DNA of 64,000 bases from assembly GCA_965248935.1 (NCBI GenBank), contig OZ252214.1:3596001-3660000 (forward strand). Reading direction: 5' to 3'. The DNA comes from G032773895 sp965248935. Its GTDB lineage: Bacteria; Pseudomonadota; Gammaproteobacteria; Pseudomonadales; Cellvibrionaceae. Made by a program: the position numbers and the translations under genes. Below, piece after piece: positions 1 to 7,713 of this stretch. Below the pieces are notes generated by a model. It did not search any database, was not told the DNA's origin, and saw only the letters and a program-made list of their open reading frames with translations. Each line of letters starts with the position of its first letter. Position 1 is the stretch's first letter.

Positions 1-75
1 AAGCTTAACATAACCTATACGACCGATAAAAACGAAGGAATAGAAAACGTTTACGATGTTAAGTTTACCCGTTAA
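1..75 (+). CDS. Small lipoprotein, 3' end only (first cassette copy)
   Basis: Only the last 24 codons are in the window, ending in TAA. They match the C-terminus of the complete lipoprotein encoded at 4245-4658 at all but one position (K instead of T in the final stretch). The gene is therefore the upstream copy of that lipoprotein, and its position just before the first propeller lipoprotein mirrors the order in the second copy. Function unknown; the start lies outside the window. Confidence 0.65.
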   Translation, partial: KLNITYTTDKNEGIENVYDVKFTR

Positions 76-156
76 GTTGACTGCATAGGGGGGTTATTTT
101 ACTTGGCTTCCTACCTCCTACCTCGTTTAACTTTTAGCCAATAATACGCCCAATTA

Positions 157-182
157 AAAAACGTGATAGGTTTCACGTTTTT
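157..182 (+). terminator. Hairpin with T-run, likely intrinsic terminator
   Basis: A 10-bp perfect stem (AAAAACGTGA, loop TAGGTT, TCACGTTTTT) with a T-run on its right arm lies between the truncated small lipoprotein gene and the propeller lipoprotein gene. The corresponding gap in the second cassette copy (4659-4782) lacks this stretch. The A/T-flanked stem would act on either strand. Confidence 0.45.
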
Positions 183-375
183 CTTGTGTTTAATTGATGT
201 TCTGCCTAATAAACAATCTATTAAAACTTTATGCGCCAGCCATGCCCTTTTGCTGCCCATTGAATAACAGATAAGCAATACACTACCCATTGCAATTATG
301 TGGGTAAGCATTAACATAAGCCCCCTAATATATTCCAATAAATGCCTATTTTCTTTTCAGGGAGTGACTTTCGTC

Positions 376-2625
376 ATGCTATCTACGCTATCCGCTCACA
401 AATGGTTACTGACCATTCTTAGTATTTTCTTTCTCTCCGCTTGTGGAAGCGGCGGCGGTGGAGGCGGTGGTGGGGGAACCAATACAGATACCCAACCCAA
501 TACCTTTAGCTTTACCGCCGTTACCGATATTTCCCCAAGCATATGGCAAGCGACCCCTGCGGTGGTTATCTCAGGTATCAATGCCGCCACACCCGTCAGC
601 ATAAGCGGCGGCGAATACGCCATTAATGGTGCCGACTTTACCAGCGCAACGGGCAGCATTCGAAATGGGCAAAGTATCATTGTAAGAGTCATGTCCTCCG
701 CTGAATTTTCAACGGCAGCGGAAGTGACCCTAACCGTGGGCGGTGTCTCGGCAACCTTTACCGTCACCACCGTTGCGGAAGATACCACCCCGGAAGCCTT
801 TTCTTTTACCGCCGCAACCGATATTTTCCCAGGCATATGGCAAGCGGCCCCCGCTGCGGTTATCTCAGGTATTAATACCGCCATACCCGTCAGCATAAGC
901 GGCGGCGAATACGCCATTAATGGCGCCGACTTTACCAGTGCCGCAGGCAGCATTACCAATGGGCAAAGTATCATTGTAAGAGTCATGTCCTCTAGCGAAT
1001 TTTCAACCGCAGTGGAGGCCACCCTTACCCTAGGCGGCGTGGCAGGCACCTTTACCGTTACCACCGAAGCCGAAGACGCCACCCCCGAAGCCTTTAGCCT
1101 TAGCGCACAAGAAAACGCCGAACCCGCCACACAATATACCTCTAACGCCATTACCGTGGCGGGCATTAATACATCCGTTGCCATTAGCATCGAAAGCACC
1201 GACGGCGGTGAATACTCCATTGACAGTGGTGACTTTACCAGCGCTGCGGGCACGGTGATGGCCGGGCAAAGTATTACCCTGCGGCTAACCTCATCGCTCT
1301 CCACCGCCACCGCCACCTCCGCCACCCTGACCCTAGGCGGGGCAGGGGGAGAAGTAGACAGCACCTATACCGTCACCACCCTAACCGATACAACCGCACC
1401 GGATGTGACCATTCACTTTCCCCCTGAAGTTTCCCTAACCGAAGGCGGTACGGTGTTAGTACGGGGTATCGCCAGTGATGATTACAGCGCCATAACAGGT
1501 ATTGATATAAGCGGTATTGCAGCGGAAAGTGACGATGGCTTTGCCACCTGGGCAGCCGAAGTGCCGCTCAGTGCCGGTAGCAATAGCCTTACTGCCACCC
1601 CCGTGGATGCCGAGGGCAATGAGAATACCAGTGGCGATCAGGTGACCGTCACTCAGGGCGCCCTCTGGCCCGCCTTTCCCAATAATGATAATGCCTTTGG
1701 TGACGCGATAGGGGTGGAATTTGACCCGATTAATAACCGAGTCTATTTTGTGGATGTGGGCGAGGATAACATTCTCTATGTGGATACCACCACCGGCAAT
1801 CGAACCCTTTTATCCAGCAATACAATACCCAATACTGATTTGCCATTTGACTATATTACGGGCTTAACCTTTGACCCCACTTCAGCACGGTTATTTGCAG
1901 TGGATGCGGATCAAAACACTATTTTTAGCATTAATACCACGACGGGCGAGCGCACAGTATTTTCCAGTAATACGGTACCCAATACCGATATTCCATTTAA
2001 TGGCCCTATTAGCGCAGTGGCTGATACTGAACAAAATAGATTGCTTGTGGCCTCAGAGGTAAATTCTATGTATATTTCGGTTGACCTTACTACCGGAGGG
2101 CGCTCGGTCTTTTCCAGTAATACGGTGCCTAATGGGGATATTCTTATTACTGCGCCCTGGGGGCTGGCTTTGGATCTTGAGCGAGGGCGGGTTTTGCTTA
2201 CAGATACTAGTCAGGCCGCATTATTTACTGCGGATAGCACCACCGGGCAACGCTCGATTCTTTCAAATAATACCATTCCCAATACGGATATTCCTTTTGT
2301 TAGAAATGCAAGATCGGTTGTGGTGGATGGCCCCAGAGATAGAGCCATTGTTTCGCTAGGGGGTTCTCCAAGTATTTATACGGTGGGTTTGGCCACAGGG
2401 GCAAGAAGCATCTATATGGATTTAACTACCCCGGATAGCCTTAATGTATTTGAAATTAATTTTGATTCGGAAGACGATATAGATAATTTAGCAATGGATA
2501 ATGAGCGGCAGATTTTATATAGCGCGGGCAGTTTACTCTCTAACCAAGGGGTAGCCATAATGGCCATAGATGCCGCCACAGGCCAGCGGGTGATTCTATC
2601 AAAAACCCTGGGGCTTGCGCCGTAG
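376..2625 (+). CDS. Lipoprotein with three Ig-like repeats and beta-propeller (copy A)
   Basis: The 749-residue product starts at ATG 376, preceded by CAGGGAG about 11 bases upstream; a longer reading from 298 has no support. The N-terminus is a lipoprotein signal with lipobox L-S-A-C (Cys23), followed by a run of nine glycines. Residues about 35-330 hold three related beta-rich repeats of about 90 residues, each with a GGEY-IN/D-GDFTS-A-G core and ending in TVTT. A further Ig-like module starting DVTIHFPPEVSL follows, then from about residue 435 repeated blades with D-TTG-R-SSNT-PN that look like an NHL/SMP-30-type propeller. It is probably anchored in the outer membrane and exposed as a binding or adhesion protein. 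A near-identical second copy lies at 4783-7038. Ligand unknown. Confidence 0.85.
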   Translation: MLSTLSAHKWLLTILSIFFLSACGSGGGGGGGGGTNTDTQPNTFSFTAVTDISPSIWQATPAVVISGINAATPVSISGGEYAINGADFTSATGSIRNGQSIIVRVMSSAEFSTAAEVTLTVGGVSATFTVTTVAEDTTPEAFSFTAATDIFPGIWQAAPAAVISGINTAIPVSISGGEYAINGADFTSAAGSITNGQSIIVRVMSSSEFSTAVEATLTLGGVAGTFTVTTEAEDATPEAFSLSAQENAEPATQYTSNAITVAGINTSVAISIESTDGGEYSIDSGDFTSAAGTVMAGQSITLRLTSSLSTATATSATLTLGGAGGEVDSTYTVTTLTDTTAPDVTIHFPPEVSLTEGGTVLVRGIASDDYSAITGIDISGIAAESDDGFATWAAEVPLSAGSNSLTATPVDAEGNENTSGDQVTVTQGALWPAFPNNDNAFGDAIGVEFDPINNRVYFVDVGEDNILYVDTTTGNRTLLSSNTIPNTDLPFDYITGLTFDPTSARLFAVDADQNTIFSINTTTGERTVFSSNTVPNTDIPFNGPISAVADTEQNRLLVASEVNSMYISVDLTTGGRSVFSSNTVPNGDILITAPWGLALDLERGRVLLTDTSQAALFTADSTTGQRSILSNNTIPNTDIPFVRNARSVVVDGPRDRAIVSLGGSPSIYTVGLATGARSIYMDLTTPDSLNVFEINFDSEDDIDNLAMDNERQILYSAGSLLSNQGVAIMAIDAATGQRVILSKTLGLAP

Positions 2626-3429
2626 CTTTCTAAGTGGCTGCCCTAAAAAATTGACTGTAGCAGCAGTATTAATAAGTGTTTAAATGGGTATAAATATAGG
2701 GGCGTAAGTACAGCCCCTATACCTTTGCTTATTTGAGGTTGCTTATTGGAAGCTGCTTGGCGGTAAAAGTGGCACTTCTCTTCCCCTCTTTTTCTTTTCC
2801 TTTCTATTTTGTGAGAATTGATGCTCTTTGGCTAATATAGCTTGTATACTTTGGAGGCCATCGCTTTTTTAACTTGTTTTTAACTATAAGAAAAAAATTA
2901 CTTTTATTCGGGCGGTTAAATAATAATCTTTTTTGTTTTTACGCGCCAATTGCGCCGCTAGTATATTTTCATATCAGTAATATCTATTTTTCAGGGAGAG
3001 ACACTTATCAAAACTCTATTGAGAGTCGCCCCACTGTCGAGAAATTTTCCACTACCCAAAAAGACCGTTTTAGTGTGTGTTGTGTGATCCAGGTCACATG
3101 TTTTCTTGGGCTTACTTCTGTATCGTTATATTGTTGAACGTTGTCGAAGAAATGGTTGGGTTAACGTGTATGGGCGCTCTTTTTTTTGAAACTGTATGCT
3201 TCTATTTGAATTTTCCGTGAAAAAACTAAAATATTAACAATCCCTACCATAAAAAAATGGTACGCCCGATAAGTTTCTTTATAGTGTGATAAAAAAGAGA
3301 GGATTAAGACTCAACGAAAAAATAATGGCAACTCAAAATACCGACTATAAAGTATTTAATTATTACATAAGCCGTATCGGCGAATGACAATTTTTTAGTC
3401 CTTTAACTATAGAGGGAGTTTTTATACAA
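2626..3429. other. Intergenic region, 0.8 kb, no convincing gene
   Basis: The first 190 bases are the degenerate 3' flank shared with the second cassette. The remainder is AT-rich with several T- and A-runs. An open frame at 2874-3137 has no ribosome-binding site or protein-like composition. The only clear signal is a CRP-type palindrome at 3083-3098. Confidence 0.6.
3083..3098. promoter_or_regulatory. CRP/Vfr-type binding site
   Basis: TGTGATCCAGGTCACA is a perfect match to the TGTGA-N6-TCACA consensus of the cAMP receptor protein family. It sits about 330 bases upstream of the 3430 gene, farther than classical class I/II sites, so the regulated promoter would have to lie between about 3140 and 3300. 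The site is seen directly; the regulation is inferred. Confidence 0.5.
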
Positions 3430-4266
3430 ATGTCAGCTTTAGCGTTATCATCCAGCAGTAATACACAAACATTATCAAAGAAAGCTCAAGCCTGTTTAGC
3501 TCAAGCGGTAGAGGTGCCGGGCGCGCCACTCTACCATATGGGTAATATTGCCGTATTTAACGCCAAGAGTAGTCTTGATTTGATGCAGGCCACCATTAAC
3601 TATCTTACCTGTAAAGCACAGGTAAAGATGACATTTAGCGTTGCGGAGAAAACATTCTTAATTGAACTATATGAATCCTTTTGGTGGGGCGGGTACGCAC
3701 AAAAAATGCCAGAGGCAGGTCGATTGGCGAATCATTACGTTAATGGTAAGGGGCAGCCTGTAACAATGGATTCAACACCATACCAAGAATCTGTTGTGGT
3801 TCAAGATACCATGGAGGCTATGAGGTTATATATAAAAGAACGAGCAGGCCGAAATGAATATTTTTTTACACTGAAAACGGATAATCCTAAATTTAGGAGA
3901 AGTCAATATTTTAAGCCATTAATGCTTGTTAATGGTAGTAGAAGCATAGTCACTCAGGGCTATGTCTATAGTAGCGGTTTAATGTATGCTGAAGAAAAGA
4001 ACCAGCGTTTACAAAAAGCAGATAATCGTTTTCATTTAGAAGCAATCACGAGCAAACCAAAAAAAGACAGTTACAATACGACTTGGTTCGTTAAAAATAG
4101 ATATGATTTTGAGCCTTTTTCTAAAGGCGACAAAGTTACCAAATTACCATTTTCCAACGGAAAAATTTTGCTGTTGTCAGATGGGTTATCAGAATATATG
4201 GACTCAGGCTTAGGAATAGCGAAACCTTTTAAATATGAAGCAAGATGGACAGAAATATGGAGATAA
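3430..4266 (+). CDS. Hypothetical protein, 278 aa, no signal peptide
   Basis: Unrecognised. The start is supported by AGAGGGAG about 11 bases upstream of the ATG. The protein has no signal peptide, lipobox or membrane segment. It looks globular, with a helical N-terminal third (the region around FLIELYESFWWGGYAQ) and a basic, aromatic C-terminal half rich in short beta stretches. Its stop overlaps the start of the exported lipoprotein gene at 4245, so the two are probably translated together. A cytosolic protein coupled to a small lipoprotein is an arrangement seen in some toxin/immunity pairs, but no catalytic motif was found and this is speculation. Whether another copy precedes the first cassette cannot be seen. 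Confidence 0.75.
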   Translation: MSALALSSSSNTQTLSKKAQACLAQAVEVPGAPLYHMGNIAVFNAKSSLDLMQATINYLTCKAQVKMTFSVAEKTFLIELYESFWWGGYAQKMPEAGRLANHYVNGKGQPVTMDSTPYQESVVVQDTMEAMRLYIKERAGRNEYFFTLKTDNPKFRRSQYFKPLMLVNGSRSIVTQGYVYSSGLMYAEEKNQRLQKADNRFHLEAITSKPKKDSYNTTWFVKNRYDFEPFSKGDKVTKLPFSNGKILLLSDGLSEYMDSGLGIAKPFKYEARWTEIWR

Positions 4267-4658
4267 AAATACTTGAAATAAGTACTGTCACTTTTTTTTG
4301 TTTTTTGATTGCGTCATGCAATTCTAATGATTGCGATTTGGGTGTGGCAAGTGACCAGTTTCGCCATGCAGATACTATGGAGTATAAAAATGTTACCTAT
4401 TATTTTTATACTCGCACAACTGGTTGGAATGATAAAGCAGTCTATTTTCAATTGTATGACCAAAACCCACAGTTTGATACCTGTGGAAAACCTAATATAA
4501 AACCTATTTATTTTGTCGTGTACGACGATTATCCAGAGATGAAATATGTAAAAGCAATGGTGCTGGAACCGAACCAACCCGAAAAACTTAATATAACCTA
4601 TACTACCGATAAAAATGAAGGAATAGAAAACGTTTACGATGTTACATTTACCCGTTGA
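4245..4658 (+). CDS. Small lipoprotein (second cassette copy)
   Basis: The 137-residue protein has a lipoprotein signal with lipobox L-I-A-S-C; the acylated residue is Cys25 from the ATG at 4245, or Cys21 from the in-frame ATG at 4257, which gives a more typical short N-region. Neither start has a strong ribosome-binding site, so it is probably translated by coupling to the 3430 gene, which it overlaps by 22 bases. The mature part is about 110 residues and beta-rich, with cysteines at the acylation site, in the SNDCD segment and in the DTCGKP segment. Family unknown. The C-terminus is duplicated at positions 1-75. Confidence 0.75.
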   Translation: MDRNMEIKILEISTVTFFCFLIASCNSNDCDLGVASDQFRHADTMEYKNVTYYFYTRTTGWNDKAVYFQLYDQNPQFDTCGKPNIKPIYFVVYDDYPEMKYVKAMVLEPNQPEKLNITYTTDKNEGIENVYDVTFTR

Positions 4659-4688
4659 TTGGGCTCTTAATAACAGATAAACAATATA

Positions 4689-4715
4689 CTTACCCATTGC
4701 AATTGTATGGGTAAG
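4689..4715. promoter_or_regulatory. Perfect 9-bp inverted repeat upstream of propeller gene B
   Basis: CTTACCCAT and ATGGGTAAG form a perfect 9-bp stem around a 9-base loop, 67 bases before ATG 4783. The same place in copy A (about 277-309) keeps only a weaker 6-bp version. No T-run follows, so it could be an operator or an mRNA hairpin rather than a terminator. Confidence 0.35.
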
Positions 4716-4782
4716 CATTAACATAAGCCCCCTAATATATTCCAATAAATGCCTATTTTCTTTTCAGGGAGTGACTTTCGTC

Positions 4783-7038
4783 ATGCTATCTACGCTATCC
4801 GCTCACAAATGGTTACTGACCATTCTTAGTATTTTCTTTATCTCCGCTTGTGGAAGCGGCGGCGGTGGAGGCGGCGGTGGGGGAACCAATACAGATACCC
4901 AACCCAATACCTTTAGCTTTACCGCCGTAACCGATATTTCCCCAAGCATATGGCAAGCGGCACCCGCCGTGGTTATCTCAGGTATCAATGCCGCCACACC
5001 CGTCAGCATAAGCGGCGGCGAATACGCCATTAATGGTGCCGACTTTACCAGCGCAACGGGCAGCATTCGAAATGGGCAAAGTATCATTGTAAGAGTCATG
5101 TCCTCCGCTGAATTTTCAACGGCAGCGGAAGTGACCCTAACCGTGGGCGGTGTCTCGGCAACCTTTACCGTCACCACCGTTGCGGAAGATACCACCCCGG
5201 AAGCCTTCTCTTTTACCGCCGCAACGGATATTTTCCCAGGCATATGGCAAGCGGCCCCCGCTGCGGTTATCTCAGGTATTAATACCGCCATACCCGTCAG
5301 CATAAGCGGCGGCGAATACTCCATTAATGGCGCCGACTTTACCAGCGCCGCAGGCAGCATAACCAACGGGCAAAGTATCATTGTAAGAGTCATGTCCTCT
5401 GCGGCATTTTCAACGGCAGTGGAGGCCACCCTTACCCTAGGCGGCGTGGCAGGCACCTTTACCGTCACCACCGAAGCCGAAGACGCCACCCCCGAAGCCT
5501 TTAGCCTTAGCGCAGAAGAGAACGCCGAACCGGCCACACAATATACCTCTAACGCCATTACCGTGGCGGGCATTAATACATCCGTTGCCATTAGTATCGA
5601 AAGCACCGACGGCGGTGAATACTCTATTGACAGTGGTGACTTTACCAGCGCTACGGGCACCGTGATGGCCGGGCAAAGTATTACCCTGCGGCTAACCTCA
5701 TCGCTCGCCACCGCCACCGCCACCTCCGCCACCCTGACCCTAGGCGGGGCAGGGGGAGAAGTAGACAGCACCTATACCGTCACCACCCTAACCGATACAA
5801 CCGCACCGGATGTGACCATTCACTTTCCCCCTGAGGTTTCCCTAACCGAAGGCGGTACGGTGTTAGTACGGGGTATCGCCAGCGACGATTACAGCGCCAT
5901 AACAGGTATTGATATAAGCGGTATTGCAGCGGAAAGTGACGATGGCTTTGCCACCTGGACAGCCGAAGTGCCGCTCAGTGCCGGTAGCAATAGCCTTACT
6001 GCCACCCCCGTGGATGCCGAGGGCAATGAGAATACCAGTGGCGATCAGGTCACCGTCACTCAGGGCGCCCTCTGGCCCGCCTTTCCCAATAACGATAATG
6101 CTTTTATTGCGGCGATAGGGTTGGAATTGGACTCTGCCAGCAACCGCTTGTATTTTGTGGATGTAGGCGAGGATAACATTCTCTATGTGGATACTACTAC
6201 TGGCAATCGGACCCTTTTATCCAGCAATACATTGCCCAATACTGATTTGCCATTTGACTATATTACGGGGTTAACCTTTGATCCCACTTCAGCGCGTTTA
6301 TTTGCGATAGATGTGAATCAAAGCGTTATTTTTACGGTAGATACCACAACGGGTGAGCGTACAGTGTTTTCCAGTAATACTGTGCCCAATATCGAAGTAC
6401 CATTGAGTTCCCCTGTTAGCGCTGTGATTGATACTGAGCAAAATAGACTGCTGGTGGCTTCAGAGTCAAATGCTATGTATATCTCGGTTGATCTTAATAC
6501 GGGGGTGCGCTCAGTCTTTTCCAGTAATACGGTGCCTAATGGGGATATTCCCTTGACACGGCCCTGGGGGCTGGCTTTGGATCTTGAGCGAGGGCGGGTT
6601 TTGCTTATAGATGCGGCTGACCCAGCGGTATATGCTGCGGATAGTATCACTGGGCAGCGCTCAATTCTTTCAAATAATACTATTCCCAATACGGATAATC
6701 CTTTTGTTAGAGATGCAAACTCGGTTGTGGTGGATGGCCCCAGAGATAGAGCCATTGTTTCGCTAGGGGGTTCTCCAAGTATTTATACGGTGGGTTTGGC
6801 CACAGGGGCAAGAAGCATCTATATGGATTTAACTACCCCGGATAGCCTTAATGTATTTGAAATCACCTTTGATGGGGAAGGTGATATAGATGATTTAGCA
6901 ATGGATAATGAGCGGCAGATTTTATATAGCGCGGGTAGTTTACTCTCTAACCAAGGGGTAGCCATAATGGCGATAGATGCCGCCACAGGCCAGCGGGTGA
7001 TTTTATCAAAAACCCTGGGGGTTGAGCCGGTTCTCTAA
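4783..7038 (+). CDS. Lipoprotein with three Ig-like repeats and beta-propeller (copy B)
   Basis: The 751-residue paralogue of the 376-2625 product has the same architecture: lipobox I-S-A-C at Cys23, poly-glycine linker, three 90-residue Ig-like repeats, a further Ig-like module and a C-terminal propeller. The ATG at 4783 is preferred to the in-frame GTG at 4771 because the GTG touches the CAGGGA ribosome-binding site. Against copy A, the signal and Ig repeats differ at only a few residues, whereas the blades from about residue 435 to 670 carry many substitutions. The last two residues also differ. It is probably an outer-membrane surface protein, and the diverging propeller suggests a changed ligand. 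Confidence 0.85.
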   Translation: MLSTLSAHKWLLTILSIFFISACGSGGGGGGGGGTNTDTQPNTFSFTAVTDISPSIWQAAPAVVISGINAATPVSISGGEYAINGADFTSATGSIRNGQSIIVRVMSSAEFSTAAEVTLTVGGVSATFTVTTVAEDTTPEAFSFTAATDIFPGIWQAAPAAVISGINTAIPVSISGGEYSINGADFTSAAGSITNGQSIIVRVMSSAAFSTAVEATLTLGGVAGTFTVTTEAEDATPEAFSLSAEENAEPATQYTSNAITVAGINTSVAISIESTDGGEYSIDSGDFTSATGTVMAGQSITLRLTSSLATATATSATLTLGGAGGEVDSTYTVTTLTDTTAPDVTIHFPPEVSLTEGGTVLVRGIASDDYSAITGIDISGIAAESDDGFATWTAEVPLSAGSNSLTATPVDAEGNENTSGDQVTVTQGALWPAFPNNDNAFIAAIGLELDSASNRLYFVDVGEDNILYVDTTTGNRTLLSSNTLPNTDLPFDYITGLTFDPTSARLFAIDVNQSVIFTVDTTTGERTVFSSNTVPNIEVPLSSPVSAVIDTEQNRLLVASESNAMYISVDLNTGVRSVFSSNTVPNGDIPLTRPWGLALDLERGRVLLIDAADPAVYAADSITGQRSILSNNTIPNTDNPFVRDANSVVVDGPRDRAIVSLGGSPSIYTVGLATGARSIYMDLTTPDSLNVFEITFDGEGDIDDLAMDNERQILYSAGSLLSNQGVAIMAIDAATGQRVILSKTLGVEPVL

Positions 7039-7713
7039 GTGGGTGCAGGGGCCGCTTTTGAAAAAAGAACGGTTCTTAAAAAAGAAATAGCGTATAAAAA
7101 AGGCATAACAATGGCAGAGCCTATGGGGCTGCCATTGGCCTTGAAAATTGACCCTAGCGGTATTAATAAGTGTTTAAATAGGTATAAATTAATAGGGGTG
7201 TAGATATGGCCCCTTTGTTTTTATGCCTGTGGTGGGTGACAGTTGGTGGGGGTAAAAGTGGCGCATGGCGCATCTTGCCCTCTCTTGATTCTTCTTTTTT
7301 CTTTTCTTTGCCACTTTGTGAGTGCCATCACTTTCCCCCCGGCTATCTATAGAACGTTTTGTTTAAATAATATACTATCGCACCTGCTTGTTCGGTATAT
7401 AGTAGTGGGCAGCCTATGCCATTATTTGGCATAATCCTCTTTCCCTTTCCCTTTCTCTTTTTAAAGGAAAAGGAAGAAGGGAGGGGGGTTGGAAGAGGTC
7501 TTTACCTTTGGCAGCCCTTTGCTTTAGATACGGATTCATACCATCGCCATAAACGATAACTTTAGGCGGTGTTAGGAAGTGCGCTACTTGGGGCCGTTCC
7601 CAGTATATAGGGTCCACGGCACACTTCTGTTATTAGGGATAATTCCCTTCCATATTGTCAAAAACAAACGTTAAGCACCCATTTTGTAATGTGATGTTTT
7701 AGGATCGAACTCA
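7039..7713. other. Intergenic region, 0.7 kb, upstream of the TPS locus
   Basis: The first 280 bases are the cassette's 3' flank. Positions 7439-7490 are strongly asymmetric: a pyrimidine run (CTTTCCCTTTCCCTTTCTC) is followed by a purine run (AAAGGAAAAGGAAGAAGGG), giving an imperfect hairpin. The promoter of the TpsA gene must lie in the following 200 bases, but no confident -35/-10 pair or riboswitch was found. Confidence 0.5.

Larger units (their letters stand above)
1..2815 (+). repeat. Tandem cassette duplication, copy A (left part outside window)
   Basis: The segment from the truncated lipoprotein gene through the propeller gene and its 3' flank matches copy B at 4584-7322, with a period of 4407 bases measured between the two ATGs. 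Identity is very high in the Ig-like part and lower in the propeller blades and flanks. The downstream flank shares motifs such as TTAATAAGTGTTTAAAT and GGTAAAAGTGGC. Confidence 0.85.
4584..7322 (+). repeat. Tandem cassette duplication, copy B
   Basis: Aligns with 1-2815. The main indel is in the gap between the two genes: about 170 bases carrying the 157-182 hairpin in copy A are missing here. Coding differences are concentrated in the propeller blades, where substitutions are frequent, while the three Ig-like repeats are almost unchanged. Confidence 0.85.

Noticed and set aside
111..338. Minus-strand frame beginning MEYIRGLMLMLTH, also at 4314-4745
   Set aside because: Both arise from the duplicated leader region upstream of the propeller genes. 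They diverge completely after about 18 residues, so they are not a conserved gene.
396..1364. Long minus-strand frame with a poly-proline stretch, repeated at 4803-5771
   Set aside because: It is the antisense of the lipoprotein's Ig repeats and poly-glycine linker, with no ribosome-binding site. The sense strand has a clear lipobox and domain structure.
2874..3137. 87-codon plus-strand frame
   Set aside because: AT-rich, no ribosome-binding site, no protein-like pattern, and it overlaps the CRP-type site.
7439..7490. Pyrimidine/purine-rich stretch as a terminator or triplex element
   Set aside because: The inverted match is imperfect and lacks a T-run in the right place. Composition alone does not support a function.
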